Notes: generated from the letters alone by a model not told the origin. A DNA stretch of 64,000 bases from Halorhodospira halophila (GCF_016653405.1 NZ_NHSN01000025.1:248001-312000), one strand, 5' to 3'; numbered from the stretch's first letter, positions 34,914 to 43,028 are shown. Translations and numbers: made by a program.

Positions 34914-36398
34914 ATGAAGCGAGGCAACACGAGAGCGCAGTTCAGGCTCGCCCCCCGGTTCACCGGCTGGACCCTGGCCGCCCTACTGGCGCTGCCCGGG
35001 GCCATCGCCGCCGGTGACAACGGCAACAACGAGCACGACGCCGCGGAGGCGGTGGTCGACGCCCCGGTCCCGGTGGAGGACGACGAGGACGCCCTGGCGC
35101 CGGCAGAGGTCAAGGAGCGAGACCCGCAACAGGACCTGCTGCAGGTGTACCGGCTGGCCCTGGAGGCGGACCGCAGCCTGGCCGCCGCCCTCAACCGGCG
35201 CCGCGCCGCCGACGAGGAGATCGCCCAGGCCCGCTCGCAGTTCCTGCCACAGATCACCGCCTCGGCGGGCTACGAGGACGAGACCCAGGACATCGAGGAC
35301 GTGCCGGAAGATCTGGACACCTCCGGCTGGGACGCCTCGCTGTCTCTGACCCAGCCGATCTTCCGGCGCGGCAACTTCATCGACCTGGAGCGGGCCCGCA
35401 CCGCCGTGGACCGGGCCGACGTGGAGCTCTCCCTGGCCGAGCAGGCACTGGTGGTGGATGTCACCGAGGCCTACTTCGACGTCCTCCTGGCCCAGGACGA
35501 GCAGGCCCTGGTCGAGGCCGAGCTGGCCGCCGTCGAGAGCCAGCTGCGCCGGGCCGAGCGGGCCCTGGAGGTGGGCACCGGCACCCAGACCGACGTCGAC
35601 GAGGCGCGGGCCGCCTTCGACCGGGTGCGCGCCGAGCAGGTGGCCGTGGACAACCAGGTGGAGGTCGCCCAGCAGGCACTGCGCCGGCTGACCGGCGAAC
35701 TGCCCGGCGAGCTGGCCGGCCTGGGCGAGACGTTCGAGCCCAAGCCGGTGGAGCCCACCGACACCGACCACTGGGTGGACCTGGCCCAGCGCTACAACCT
35801 GGAGGTCCAGCTCGCCGAGCGCGATGACCAGCTGGCCCGACACGACGTCGAAAGCCAGCGCGCCGATCGCTGGCCGGAGGTGGACCTGGAGGGGCGGCTG
35901 ACGCGCTTCGATGGCGAGCGGGATCAATTCAACCAACCCACCCAGGACGGCTACACAGACACCCGCTCCATCCGGCTACAGGTCTCGGTGCCGCTCTACA
36001 CCGGCGGGGCCATCTCCAGCCGGGTGCGCCAGGCCGAGGCGGAGCGCACCGCGGCCAGCGACGACCTGGCCGATCAGCGCCGGGCCGCTGCCCTGGACGC
36101 CCGTTCCGCCTTCCTCGGCCTGACCTCGGAGCTGGAGCGAGTCCGGGCGCTGGAGCAGGCCCTCGTCTCGGCGCGCAGCAACGAGGCCTCGGTGCGTCGC
36201 GGCCAGGAGGTAGGTACCCGCACCACCACCGACGTCCTCGACGCCCAGAGCCAACGCTTCGAGACCAAGCGCGACCTGGCTGCGGCGCGTTATGATTACC
36301 TGCTGAACTTCGTGCAGCTGCAGGTGGCCGCCGGACTGGCGGTGGACGAGACGGTCATCCGCGAGGTCAACGAACAGCTGCAATCGGTTTCCCGATAA
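34914..36398 (+). CDS. TolC-family outer-membrane efflux channel
   Basis: 494 residues. A cleavable signal peptide (about 1-33, LAALLALPGAIAAG) is followed by an acidic linker (EDDEDALAPAEVKE) and two outer-membrane-efflux repeats. The repeats have the expected long helices (YRLALEADRSLAAALNRRRAADEEIAQARSQ; VTEAYFDVLLAQDE) and barrel strands (SLTQPIFRRG; RLQVSVPLYTGGAISSRVRQA). With the adaptor and RND pump it completes a tripartite exporter from cytoplasm to outside. AAGGA 9 bases upstream supports the ATG at 34914. Confidence 0.92.
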   Translation: MKRGNTRAQFRLAPRFTGWTLAALLALPGAIAAGDNGNNEHDAAEAVVDAPVPVEDDEDALAPAEVKERDPQQDLLQVYRLALEADRSLAAALNRRRAADEEIAQARSQFLPQITASAGYEDETQDIEDVPEDLDTSGWDASLSLTQPIFRRGNFIDLERARTAVDRADVELSLAEQALVVDVTEAYFDVLLAQDEQALVEAELAAVESQLRRAERALEVGTGTQTDVDEARAAFDRVRAEQVAVDNQVEVAQQALRRLTGELPGELAGLGETFEPKPVEPTDTDHWVDLAQRYNLEVQLAERDDQLARHDVESQRADRWPEVDLEGRLTRFDGERDQFNQPTQDGYTDTRSIRLQVSVPLYTGGAISSRVRQAEAERTAASDDLADQRRAAALDARSAFLGLTSELERVRALEQALVSARSNEASVRRGQEVGTRTTTDVLDAQSQRFETKRDLAAARYDYLLNFVQLQVAAGLAVDETVIREVNEQLQSVSR

Positions 36399-36409
36399 CC
36401 CCGGATCCC

Positions 36410-36865
36410 ATGAAACAAGCAGCGTGCACGACGACCACGGACGAAGCCCTGCAGGCCCTGCGTGACGCGGGGCTGCGCCTGACCCAGCCGCGGCGGCAGA
36501 TCGTCGCCACCCTGGTGGCCGCCGATACCCCGCTGAGCCCGCGCGAGCTGCATCAGCAGCTCGGGTCTACGGCGTGCGACCCGGTGACGGTCTACCGCTG
36601 CCTGACCGACTTCGAACGCCTCGGGCTCGTGCACCGACACGAGTTCGGGGACGGCTCCACCCGCTACCAGCTGGTGGAGGCCGACGGCAGCCACCAGCAC
36701 TACGTCATCTGCCGGCACTGCCAGCGCAAGGACCCCATCCACGCCTGCCCGGCGGACCTCGAAGCCGCGGTGCGCGCCCGCGGCTACGCCGGGGTCAGCC
36801 ACACCCTGGAGTTCTTCGGCGTGTGCCCGGACTGCCAGCAGGGATCCGATCAGGAGCCCCGGTGA
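36410..36865 (+). CDS. Fur-family metal-dependent repressor (Zur-like)
   Basis: 151 residues. Winged-helix (LRLTQPRRQIVATLVAADTPLSPRELHQQL ... DPVTVYRCLTDFERLGLVHRH) followed by a dimer domain with HQHYVICRHCQRKDPIHAC and a final CPDC. The two CxxC pairs form the structural zinc site, and the reduced set of His residues and Cys-rich end resemble Zur more than Fur. It begins 11 bases after the channel gene and overlaps the CDF exporter by 4 bases. Most likely it senses a metal that the CDF protein exports. Metal identity is inferred. Confidence 0.85.
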   Translation: MKQAACTTTTDEALQALRDAGLRLTQPRRQIVATLVAADTPLSPRELHQQLGSTACDPVTVYRCLTDFERLGLVHRHEFGDGSTRYQLVEADGSHQHYVICRHCQRKDPIHACPADLEAAVRARGYAGVSHTLEFFGVCPDCQQGSDQEPR

Positions 36866-38028
36866 GCGCCTCCCGAGCCACGCGCACTGCCGAGGATCCT
36901 GCACGGGCCAAGCGCCGGGTCACCCTGATCGGCGGGGTGATCAATCTCTTCCTCGGCTCCGGTAAGATCGTCGCCGGCTGGCTGGGGCAATCCCAGGCCT
37001 TGGTCGTGGACGGGGTCCACTCCCTCTCGGACCTGGCCTCCGACGCCCTGGTGTACGTGGCCGCCACCTACGGGAGCCAGGAAGCGGACAGCGACCACCC
37101 GTACGGCCACGCCCGCATCGAGACGGCGGCGACCGCCGGCATCGGCGCGGTGCTCCTGCTGGTGGCCGCCGGGTTCATCTACGACGCGGTACAGCGGCTA
37201 CTCGTCGCCCCGGAGTCGCTCTGGGTGCCGGGCTGGCTTGCCCTCGGCGCAGCGCTGGCGTCGCTGGTCATCAAGGAGGGCCTCTACCACTACACCCGGT
37301 GGGTGGCCAACCGGGCGCACTCGAACCTCATCCACGCCAATGCCTGGCACCACCGCTCCGATGCCCTCTCCTCCGTGGTGGTCATCGGCGGCATCATCGG
37401 CGTATTCCTGGGGCTACCGTGGCTGGACGCCGTCGCCGCCATCGTGGTGGCACTGATGCTCGCCCACGTGGGGATCCGCTTCGCCTGGCGCTCGGTCTGC
37501 GAGCTGGTCGATACCGGCCTCGATCCGGAGCAGGTGGCGCGCATCGAGGGACTGGTCGGCGAGATCGACGGGGTTCGCGACGTTCACGGCCTGCGCAGCC
37601 GGCACATGGCCGAGGAGGCACTGATCGACCTGCACATCCAGGTGGACCCGCGGCTGAGCGTCTCCGAGGGCCACCGGATCAGTGAGGCCGTGCGCCGGCG
37701 CCTCATCGAGGACATCGGCGTGGTCACGGAAGTGCTGGTGCACGTCGACCACGAGCCGCCGCACTGGGACGAGGCCACCGCCGCCCTGCCCCTGCGCAGC
37801 AAGGTCGAGCGCGACCTACAGACCGCCTGGTCGGGCATCCAGGGGGGCGACAGCGTCGAGCGCGTCGACCTGCACTATATGGAGGGACGCCTGGAGGTGG
37901 AACTCCACCTGCCCTGGGGCCCGGACTGCGACACCACCGCCCTGCACCAACGTGCCACCCAGCTGGCCGCAGCCGCCGAGGGCCTGGCCTACGTCAGCGC
38001 CTGTCGGGTCCACTTCATCGGACGCTGA
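36862..38028 (+). CDS. Cation diffusion facilitator (CDF) metal exporter
   Basis: 388 residues from a GTG whose GTGA overlaps the fur-like stop; AGGAG is just upstream. Six membrane helices. The transport-site motifs are the first DxxxD-like set VDGVHSLSDLASD (TM2) and the HHRSDALSS (HxxxD) set in TM5. A cytoplasmic domain with RSRHMAEEALIDLHIQVDP follows, then an additional ~90-residue C-terminal region (from about 290) beyond the usual CDF length. HxxxD sites favour zinc or iron/manganese. The 3' end overlaps the convergent srkA by 14 bases. Confidence 0.88.
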   Translation: MSASRATRTAEDPARAKRRVTLIGGVINLFLGSGKIVAGWLGQSQALVVDGVHSLSDLASDALVYVAATYGSQEADSDHPYGHARIETAATAGIGAVLLLVAAGFIYDAVQRLLVAPESLWVPGWLALGAALASLVIKEGLYHYTRWVANRAHSNLIHANAWHHRSDALSSVVVIGGIIGVFLGLPWLDAVAAIVVALMLAHVGIRFAWRSVCELVDTGLDPEQVARIEGLVGEIDGVRDVHGLRSRHMAEEALIDLHIQVDPRLSVSEGHRISEAVRRRLIEDIGVVTEVLVHVDHEPPHWDEATAALPLRSKVERDLQTAWSGIQGGDSVERVDLHYMEGRLEVELHLPWGPDCDTTALHQRATQLAAAAEGLAYVSACRVHFIGR

Positions 38029-39001
38029 GCGGGGGCTCGGCCAAAGCAGCCAGTTGCTCGCGCAGCGCCAACATGTGTTCCTCCCAGTAGCGGGGCTCGG
38101 CGAACCAGGGGAAGGCCTGCGGGAACGCCGGATCCTCCCAGCGCTCCGCCAGCCAGGCGGCGTGGCGCATCAGCCGCAGGGTGCGCAGGGGCTCGATCAG
38201 GTGCAGCTCGCGCGGGTCGAGCTCACAAAAGGTCCGGTACCCCTCCAGGACCGCCTCGAGGAACGACTCCTGCTCGGCCCGCTCGCCGGGAAGCAGCATC
38301 CAGAGATCCTGGACGGCCGGCCCGGTGCAGGTGTCATCCAGGTCCACCAGATGGAACCCGGCCTCGGTCTGCAGCACGTTCCCCGGGTGGAAATCGCCGT
38401 GCACGCGGATCGGGCGCACCGCCCCGGCACGCTCCCAGCAGGCGCTCACCGCCTCGAGGAGATCCTCGGTAAGGGTGGCGTAGGCCTCCTCCAGGTGCGG
38501 CGGCAGCCAGTTGCCGGCCAGCAGCCGGTCCCGGACCCGCCGGCCGTGATCCCCCGGGTCGAGGGCGGGACGATGGGTGAAGGCACCGCCCCCGCCGACG
38601 ACATGGATGCGACCCAGGTAGGCGCCCAGGCGGCGAAGCACGTCGCGGTTGTCCACCTCCAGCATGCGCCCGCCCCGCATGGGATACAGGGCGATGCGGA
38701 AGCCGTGACTGTGGGCGAGGGTGCTCGCTCCACAGCGCATGGGCGCCACCACCGGCACCTCGGCGGCGACCAGCTCCTCGCTGAAGGCGTGCTCCTCGAG
38801 GATCTGCGCATCGTCCCAGCGCCCGGGGCGGTAGAATTTGGCCACCACGGCCGGGCCGTCCTCCACCCCGACCATGTAGACCCGGTTCTCGTAGCTGTTC
38901 AGTGCCAGCAACCGGCCGTCGCTGCGCACGCCGCCGACGGCCTCGACGGCATCGAGGACGGTGTCGGGACCGAGGGTCTCGAACGGGTGGCGCGTATCCA
39001 T
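38015..39001 (-). CDS. srkA: SrkA/YihE-type stress response Ser/Thr kinase
   Basis: 328 residues from the ATG at 39001 (TAGGAG upstream). Aminoglycoside-phosphotransferase/choline-kinase fold: NSYENRVYMVG, VVAKFYRPGRW (ATP lysine), catalytic loop VHGDFHPGNVL and metal-binding LVDLDDTCTGP. The alignment pattern, including ENRVY and FYRPGRW, is that of YihE, a cytoplasmic kinase that protects cells against stress-induced death (Cpx regulon in E. coli). A longer frame to 39391 is antisense to the next gene and was rejected. Confidence 0.88.
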   Translation of the reverse strand: MDTRHPFETLGPDTVLDAVEAVGGVRSDGRLLALNSYENRVYMVGVEDGPAVVAKFYRPGRWDDAQILEEHAFSEELVAAEVPVVAPMRCGASTLAHSHGFRIALYPMRGGRMLEVDNRDVLRRLGAYLGRIHVVGGGGAFTHRPALDPGDHGRRVRDRLLAGNWLPPHLEEAYATLTEDLLEAVSACWERAGAVRPIRVHGDFHPGNVLQTEAGFHLVDLDDTCTGPAVQDLWMLLPGERAEQESFLEAVLEGYRTFCELDPRELHLIEPLRTLRLMRHAAWLAERWEDPAFPQAFPWFAEPRYWEEHMLALREQLAALAEPPLSVR

Positions 39002-39100
39002 GAACCGGCTCCTACAGCTGGGTGTGGGCGACGACGGTCGTCCGGGGGACGGCCCCGGCCCCGCAGTCAGGGTAGCCCGCGGGCTGGTCGGCCGGCTATC

Positions 39101-39122
39101 CTTGGCCCTTTGAAAGGTCAAG
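39101..39122 (+). promoter_or_regulatory. Imperfect inverted repeat before the small membrane-protein gene
   Basis: CTTGGCCCTTT and GAAAGGTCAAG (39101-39122) pair at 9 of 11 positions (one more G-T). The repeat ends two bases before the AGGTGGG ribosome-binding site, so it could be an operator or an mRNA fold masking the site. Confidence 0.35.
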
Positions 39123-39137
39123 CAGGTGGGAAACCCC

Positions 39138-39446
39138 ATGCGCATGCAGAACGTCGAACGCGGGCCGATCGCGCGGGTCGCGGGCGTCATCGGGGCCATC
39201 GCCGTCATCGCCCTGGCGGCAACGCTCGGGATCGTCGTGCTGGCGGTGATGCTCGGTCTGGCCCTCATCGGTGCCGTGATCATCGCCGCCCGCACGTGGT
39301 GGCTACGCCGCCAGATGCGTCGCGCCGCCGCCCGCGGCGAAGGCTTCGACCCGGCACGCCGATCCGGCACGCCGACCCGTGGCCGGATCATCGAGGGCGA
39401 GTACAGCCGCGGCTCAGAGGACGATCCGCGTCATCCGCGGCGCTGA
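39138..39446 (+). CDS. Small hypothetical membrane protein
   Basis: 102 residues from the ATG at 39138, with AGGTGGG 7 bases upstream (a GTG at 39126 is also possible). A long hydrophobic region (about residues 10-50: VAGVIGAIAVIALAATLGIVVL, then AVMLGLALIGAVIIAARTWW) could form one long or two short helices, followed by a basic tail (RRQMRRAAARGEGFDPARR). It begins the M23-bactofilin block, with 81 bases to the next gene. I do not recognise a named family; an envelope role is only suggested by position. Confidence 0.6.
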   Translation: MRMQNVERGPIARVAGVIGAIAVIALAATLGIVVLAVMLGLALIGAVIIAARTWWLRRQMRRAAARGEGFDPARRSGTPTRGRIIEGEYSRGSEDDPRHPRR

Positions 39447-39527
39447 GTTGAGCCCGCCCCGGCAAAAGCGGCAGGAACCGCCGCGCCCCCGGGAGCGCCC
39501 CGTTCGCCATAGGGGAGCAGAGACGGC

Positions 39528-40457
39528 GTGAAGGATCGTTTCACGGTCACCATCACCGACTTCCGCGGCGCCCGCCACTATTCGCTGCACCAGATCGCCA
39601 AGCGCTTCGCGCTGGCCCTGGCCGGCGGCTTGGCGCTCGTGCTGCTCGCAGGCGCCCTCGCCCTCCATGCGCTCAACGACAAGATCACCGAACTGAACCA
39701 GGTCCGCGCCGACAAGGCCGAGGCCGCCCGCCAGATCGAGCGGCGCAACGAGGAACTCCGCGAGCTGGTCAGCGAGCGGGAGCAAGAGATCCACCGCATG
39801 GATCTCGAGCTCGGCCACATCGAGACCCTGGTCGGACTCGATCCCCAGCCGGAGGCCAAGCGCCGCGAGCGGCTCGACACCGCCGGCCAGACGGCGCTCG
39901 AGAAGGCGCTAATGTTGCGAACCATCCCCAGCGGCTGGCCCCTCCAAGAGGAGTCACGAATCACCAGCGGCTACGGCTGGCGGACCCATCCGGTGACCGG
40001 CGAGCGCTCGTTCCACGCCGCGGTCGATCTGCGCGCACCGGTGGGCGAGAAGATCGTCGCCACCGCCGACGGGGTAGTCAACTTTGCGGCCAAGCACCAG
40101 GGCAGCGGGCTCGGCAAGCTGGTCATCCTCGCCCACGATTTCGGTTTCCAGACCCACTACGCCCACCTGAGCCGGATCGAGGTGGAGACCGGCGAGTTCG
40201 TCGAAGAGGGCGATGTCATTGCCCGCTCCGGGGCCACCGGCAATGTCAACGGCCCCCATCTGCACTACGAGATCTGGCACACCCAGCGCAAGCTGAACCC
40301 GGAACCGTTTCTGGACTGGAGCCTGGAGAACTATGAAGAGCTCTTTGAAGAAGAGGGCCGCGTAAAATGGGAATCATTGGCAAAGGGGATCAATCGAAGA
40401 GCCGAAGCCCTGGAACGACAGTTATCTGCGACGGCACGCGACTGGTCGGAGAACTGA
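39528..40457 (+). CDS. M23-family peptidoglycan endopeptidase, membrane-anchored
   Basis: 309 residues from a GTG (GGGGAG upstream). An N-terminal signal-anchor helix (about 30-50), a coiled coil (about 50-100: NEELRELVSEREQEIHRMDLELGHIE) and a LytM/M23 domain (about 145-265). All zinc/catalytic residues are present: H163 and D167 in FHAAVDL, H244 and H246 in HLHYEI. The coiled coil could position the enzyme or make it depend on a partner. The gene overlaps bactofilin by 91 bases. Such pairs control cell curvature in other bacteria (CcmA with Csd-type endopeptidases in Helicobacter), which suggests a similar role here. Confidence 0.9.
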   Translation: MKDRFTVTITDFRGARHYSLHQIAKRFALALAGGLALVLLAGALALHALNDKITELNQVRADKAEAARQIERRNEELRELVSEREQEIHRMDLELGHIETLVGLDPQPEAKRRERLDTAGQTALEKALMLRTIPSGWPLQEESRITSGYGWRTHPVTGERSFHAAVDLRAPVGEKIVATADGVVNFAAKHQGSGLGKLVILAHDFGFQTHYAHLSRIEVETGEFVEEGDVIARSGATGNVNGPHLHYEIWHTQRKLNPEPFLDWSLENYEELFEEEGRVKWESLAKGINRRAEALERQLSATARDWSEN

Positions 40458-41032
40458 CCCTGGAGTCGAACCTGCACCTGGACGGGCAGATCAAGGGCAC
40501 CATCGTCTCGGACCATGACGTGAGTATCGGCCACACCGGCCGCTTCGAGGGCAATATCAAGGCCCACCGTCTGCTGGTCAGTGGCTACGTGGAAGGCGTG
40601 ATCGACTGCGCCAGCCTCGAGATCGTCGCCGAGGGGCGCGTCTTCGGCGAGCTCCACAGCGACGACTTCATCATCGAGGCCGGCGGCCAGTTCCTCGGCG
40701 AGAGCCATCCGCGGCGCGAGGTGCCACTGGCCGCCTTGCAGCATGAAGCCGGCCGGGAGTCGCAACTGACCGGGCCGGAACAGGCGCAGGCGCCAGCACA
40801 GGCGGAGACCGGGGCCGATACCGAGGCCGGGGCCACCCCGACGACGGACACCCCGCCCGAGCCCGAACCGGAACCGCCGCGTGCCGACCCCAGGCCCGAG
40901 CCGCACCGGGAGGAAGCGCACGGCCCGGCGGAGGAACCTGAGCAAGCGCAGGGAAGGCAGGAGCAGGAAGAAGAGGAGCCGTCGCGCAATGTCCGCCCCC
41001 AGCCGAGGCAGACGTTCTGGGGGCGGCGCTGA
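40367..41032 (+). CDS. Bactofilin with a long acidic Pro-rich tail
   Basis: 221 residues. Residues ~15-125 are a DUF583/bactofilin beta-helix with the regular six-residue-turn repeats (LDGQIKGTIVSDHDVSIG; GRFEGNIKAHRLLVSGYVEGVI; GRVFGELHSDDFIIEAGGQFLG). Residues ~130-221 are a disordered Glu/Pro tail. Bactofilins form nucleotide-free cytoskeletal filaments that recruit wall enzymes. Translation starts 91 bases inside the upstream M23 gene (AGAGGG before the ATG), an unusually long overlap that would tie the two products together. Confidence 0.92.
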   Translation: MGIIGKGDQSKSRSPGTTVICDGTRLVGELTLESNLHLDGQIKGTIVSDHDVSIGHTGRFEGNIKAHRLLVSGYVEGVIDCASLEIVAEGRVFGELHSDDFIIEAGGQFLGESHPRREVPLAALQHEAGRESQLTGPEQAQAPAQAETGADTEAGATPTTDTPPEPEPEPPRADPRPEPHREEAHGPAEEPEQAQGRQEQEEEEPSRNVRPQPRQTFWGRR

Positions 41033-41147
41033 TCTGTGGCGGGCCCGCCGGCGGCGTGTGCTAGCATGGCCGGTATCCGCCTGGGGGATTCAGGGTTTCT
41101 GAGCGCCCAGACAGAGACGGCGAACGGGCAACAGAGGGGGAGACGCC

Positions 41148-42308
41148 GTGGAACGTTGTATTGGCCTGGACATGGGGTACGGGTTCATCAAGATCGATGA
41201 CGGCCGCGAGGGGCACGTATTCCCCAGCGTCGTCGGCGAGGGCGAGTCGGGCATGCCGATGTCCCTGGGCGTGGCCCAGCGCAGCGGCAGCAGCGAGCTG
41301 CGCATCACCTACGGTGGTAAGAGCTATCTGCTGGGCGACTACGCCATCCGCCACTCGCGCCTGGCGCACCGGGGACTGTCGCCGACCCGCGCGGAGGGGG
41401 ACGACCTCAAGATCCTCTTCCTCGGCGCCCTCAGCCTCTACGCCCGCGAGACGGTGAACAACTTCCACGTGGTCACCGGCCTGCCACCAGGCCGCATGCA
41501 CATGGCCGACGACCTGGTCCGCCAGCTGCGCGGCGACCACGAGGTCATCCGCCACGTCGGCCCGAGCCGCTTCGGGGTCAGCATCCGGCTCGAGAACATC
41601 GAGGTGGTCCCGCAGCCGGTGGGCAGCTTCTGGGCCGAGGTCCTCGACGACCGCGGGCAGATCCGCGGCGATCACCCGCTGCTCAACGGCCGCGTCGGCA
41701 TCATGGACATCGGCTTCCGCACCAGCGACTTTGCCACCGTGATCGACGGCGAGTACTCCCCGGGCTTCTGCAAGACGGTGCCGCTGGGGATCTCCTTCGG
41801 CTACGAGGAGATCGCCCAGGAACTCTCCACCCAGTACGGGCTCGAGCGCGAGCAGTACACGCTGGACGAGGCCATCATCCAGGGCCAGGTCAACGTCAAC
41901 GGGCGACCGGTAGACATCGTCGAGCTCCGCGACCGCATCTTCGGCGACATCGCCACCAAACTGCTGGTCGAGGCCCGCTCGATGTGGCAGATCCAAGAGT
42001 ACGACCACATCATCATCACCGGTGGCGGTGGCCGGGTGCTCGAGCGCTACCTCCGGCCCGAGCTCTCCCAGGCCCAGCTGGCGCAGGACTCCGTCACCGC
42101 CAATGCCCGCGGCTACTTCAACTGGGCCTATTTCAACGCCCAGCAACGCGCCGCGGAGATGGGCCACGCCGCCGAGCAGGAGGCCGCCCCGCAGGAGGAC
42201 TACCGTTCCGGCAGCTACGGCACCGGCAGTACCACCTACAGCCGCGGGGGCGACAGCGACGGGGACGGCGCGGCCGTGCCGCCGGCCCGCAGCGGCAGCG
42301 AGGGCTGA
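41148..42308 (+). CDS. ParM/StbA-like actin-family ATPase (chromosomal)
   Basis: 386 residues from a GTG with GGGGGAG upstream. The actin/Hsp70 phosphate-1 loop is GLDMGYGFIKI (about 6-16), phosphate-2 is GIMDIGFRTSDFATV (about 185-199) and the adenosine motif is IIITGGGGRVLERYL (about 287-301). The overall pattern is that of plasmid ParM/StbA and archaeal Ta0583-like proteins rather than MreB or FtsA. The last ~60 residues are a low-complexity Gly/Ser/Asp tail. No ParR-like adaptor or iteron cluster is nearby, so plasmid partition is unlikely. Position after bactofilin suggests a cytoskeletal or positioning role; the phasin gene follows. Confidence 0.85.
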   Translation: MERCIGLDMGYGFIKIDDGREGHVFPSVVGEGESGMPMSLGVAQRSGSSELRITYGGKSYLLGDYAIRHSRLAHRGLSPTRAEGDDLKILFLGALSLYARETVNNFHVVTGLPPGRMHMADDLVRQLRGDHEVIRHVGPSRFGVSIRLENIEVVPQPVGSFWAEVLDDRGQIRGDHPLLNGRVGIMDIGFRTSDFATVIDGEYSPGFCKTVPLGISFGYEEIAQELSTQYGLEREQYTLDEAIIQGQVNVNGRPVDIVELRDRIFGDIATKLLVEARSMWQIQEYDHIIITGGGGRVLERYLRPELSQAQLAQDSVTANARGYFNWAYFNAQQRAAEMGHAAEQEAAPQEDYRSGSYGTGSTTYSRGGDSDGDGAAVPPARSGSEG

Positions 42309-42353
42309 CCGCCTCCCGCTGGGGCCCACGCCCCGGCGAGCGGATCGGACCGA

Positions 42354-42384
42354 GGGGCCGCGCCGCCTGGCGCGGCCCCTTTTT
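42354..42384 (+). terminator. Intrinsic terminator after the actin-like gene
   Basis: A perfect 11-bp stem GGGGCCGCGCC (42354-42364) with GGCGCGGCCCC (42369-42379), loop GCCT, followed by TTTTT and GTTT. This is the clearest classical terminator in the window. Confidence 0.85.
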
Positions 42385-42405
42385 GTTTGGCGTGGGTCAA
42401 TCTGC

Positions 42406-42446
42406 TGTTGCAACGCAACACGGGTGGTGCTATGTTGCATCGCACA
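42406..42446 (+). promoter_or_regulatory. Phasin promoter with TTGC-type operator
   Basis: TTGCAA (42408-42413), 17-base spacer, TATGTT (42431-42436). A perfect inverted repeat TGTTGC-AAC-GCAACA (42406-42420) covers the -35, and TTGCAACGCA (42408-42417) recurs as TTGCATCGCA (42435-42444) at the start site. TGC-rich repeats of this kind are the known target style of PhaR, the PHB-sensing repressor of phasin genes; the assignment is inferred. Confidence 0.55.
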
Positions 42447-42497
42447 AGGCATGGCGAGCGGTCATGCCTCGAGCAGCTTCAACAAGGAGAGAGACCC

Positions 42498-42971
42498 ATG
42501 CAAGACCAGCTCAACAAGACCATGCAACAGTTCCAGAAGATGATGGAGCCGAGCCGCAAGCTCAACGCGCTGCTCCTCGACCACGCCGAGAAGGTCGCTC
42601 ACCTGAACCTGGAGGCGGCGCGCTCCTACACCGACCTGGCCATGGAGCAGATGCGCAAGGCCATGGAGGTCCGTGATCCGGAGAGCTTCCAGAACTACCT
42701 GAACGACCAGGGCAAGGTCGTGCAGACGATGAGCAACAAGTTCACCGAGAACGCCAGCACCCTGGCCGACATCAGCAAGAACATGGGCGAGGAAGTGCAG
42801 AAGATCGCCCAGGAGAACGTCACGGCCATGACCGAGACGATGCAGGGCCAGGCCGAGAAGGCCACCGGCAAGGGCCGCAGCGCGGGCAGCAGTGCCAGCG
42901 GTGGTGCCTCGGCGGGTGGCAGCGGCAGTGGCTCCGCCGCCTCCGGCAGCAGCAGCAAGAAGTCCGCGTAA
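42498..42971 (+). CDS. phaP: Phasin family protein (polyhydroxyalkanoate granule)
   Basis: 157 residues from the ATG at 42498 (AGGAGA 6 bases upstream). Residues 1-120 are an amphipathic helical phasin domain (LNKTMQQFQKMMEPSRKLNALLLDHAEKV; AARSYTDLAMEQMRKAMEVRDPESFQNYL), without membrane helices. The last ~35 residues are a Gly/Ser-rich tail (SASGGASAGGSGSGS) ending in KKSA. Phasins coat PHA granules. The gene has its own promoter and terminator; no PHA synthase is in the window. Confidence 0.87.
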   Translation: MQDQLNKTMQQFQKMMEPSRKLNALLLDHAEKVAHLNLEAARSYTDLAMEQMRKAMEVRDPESFQNYLNDQGKVVQTMSNKFTENASTLADISKNMGEEVQKIAQENVTAMTETMQGQAEKATGKGRSAGSSASGGASAGGSGSGSAASGSSSKKSA

Positions 42972-42991
42972 CCCCTCCGGGGATTCCCGAC

Positions 42992-43028
42992 AACGGAGCC
43001 GGTGCCCCGCGGGGCGCCGGCTCCGTTT
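42992..43028. terminator. Bidirectional terminator between the phasin gene and purD
   Basis: A 17-bp stem (42992-43008 with 43011-43027, one G-T pair) closes on a 2-base core and is followed by TT on the plus strand. On the minus strand it lies just after the purD stop. Confidence 0.7.

Noticed and set aside
41033-41147. Iterons or a centromere-like site beside the ParM-type gene
   Set aside because: No tandem or inverted repeats longer than a few bases are seen, so a partition site is not supported.
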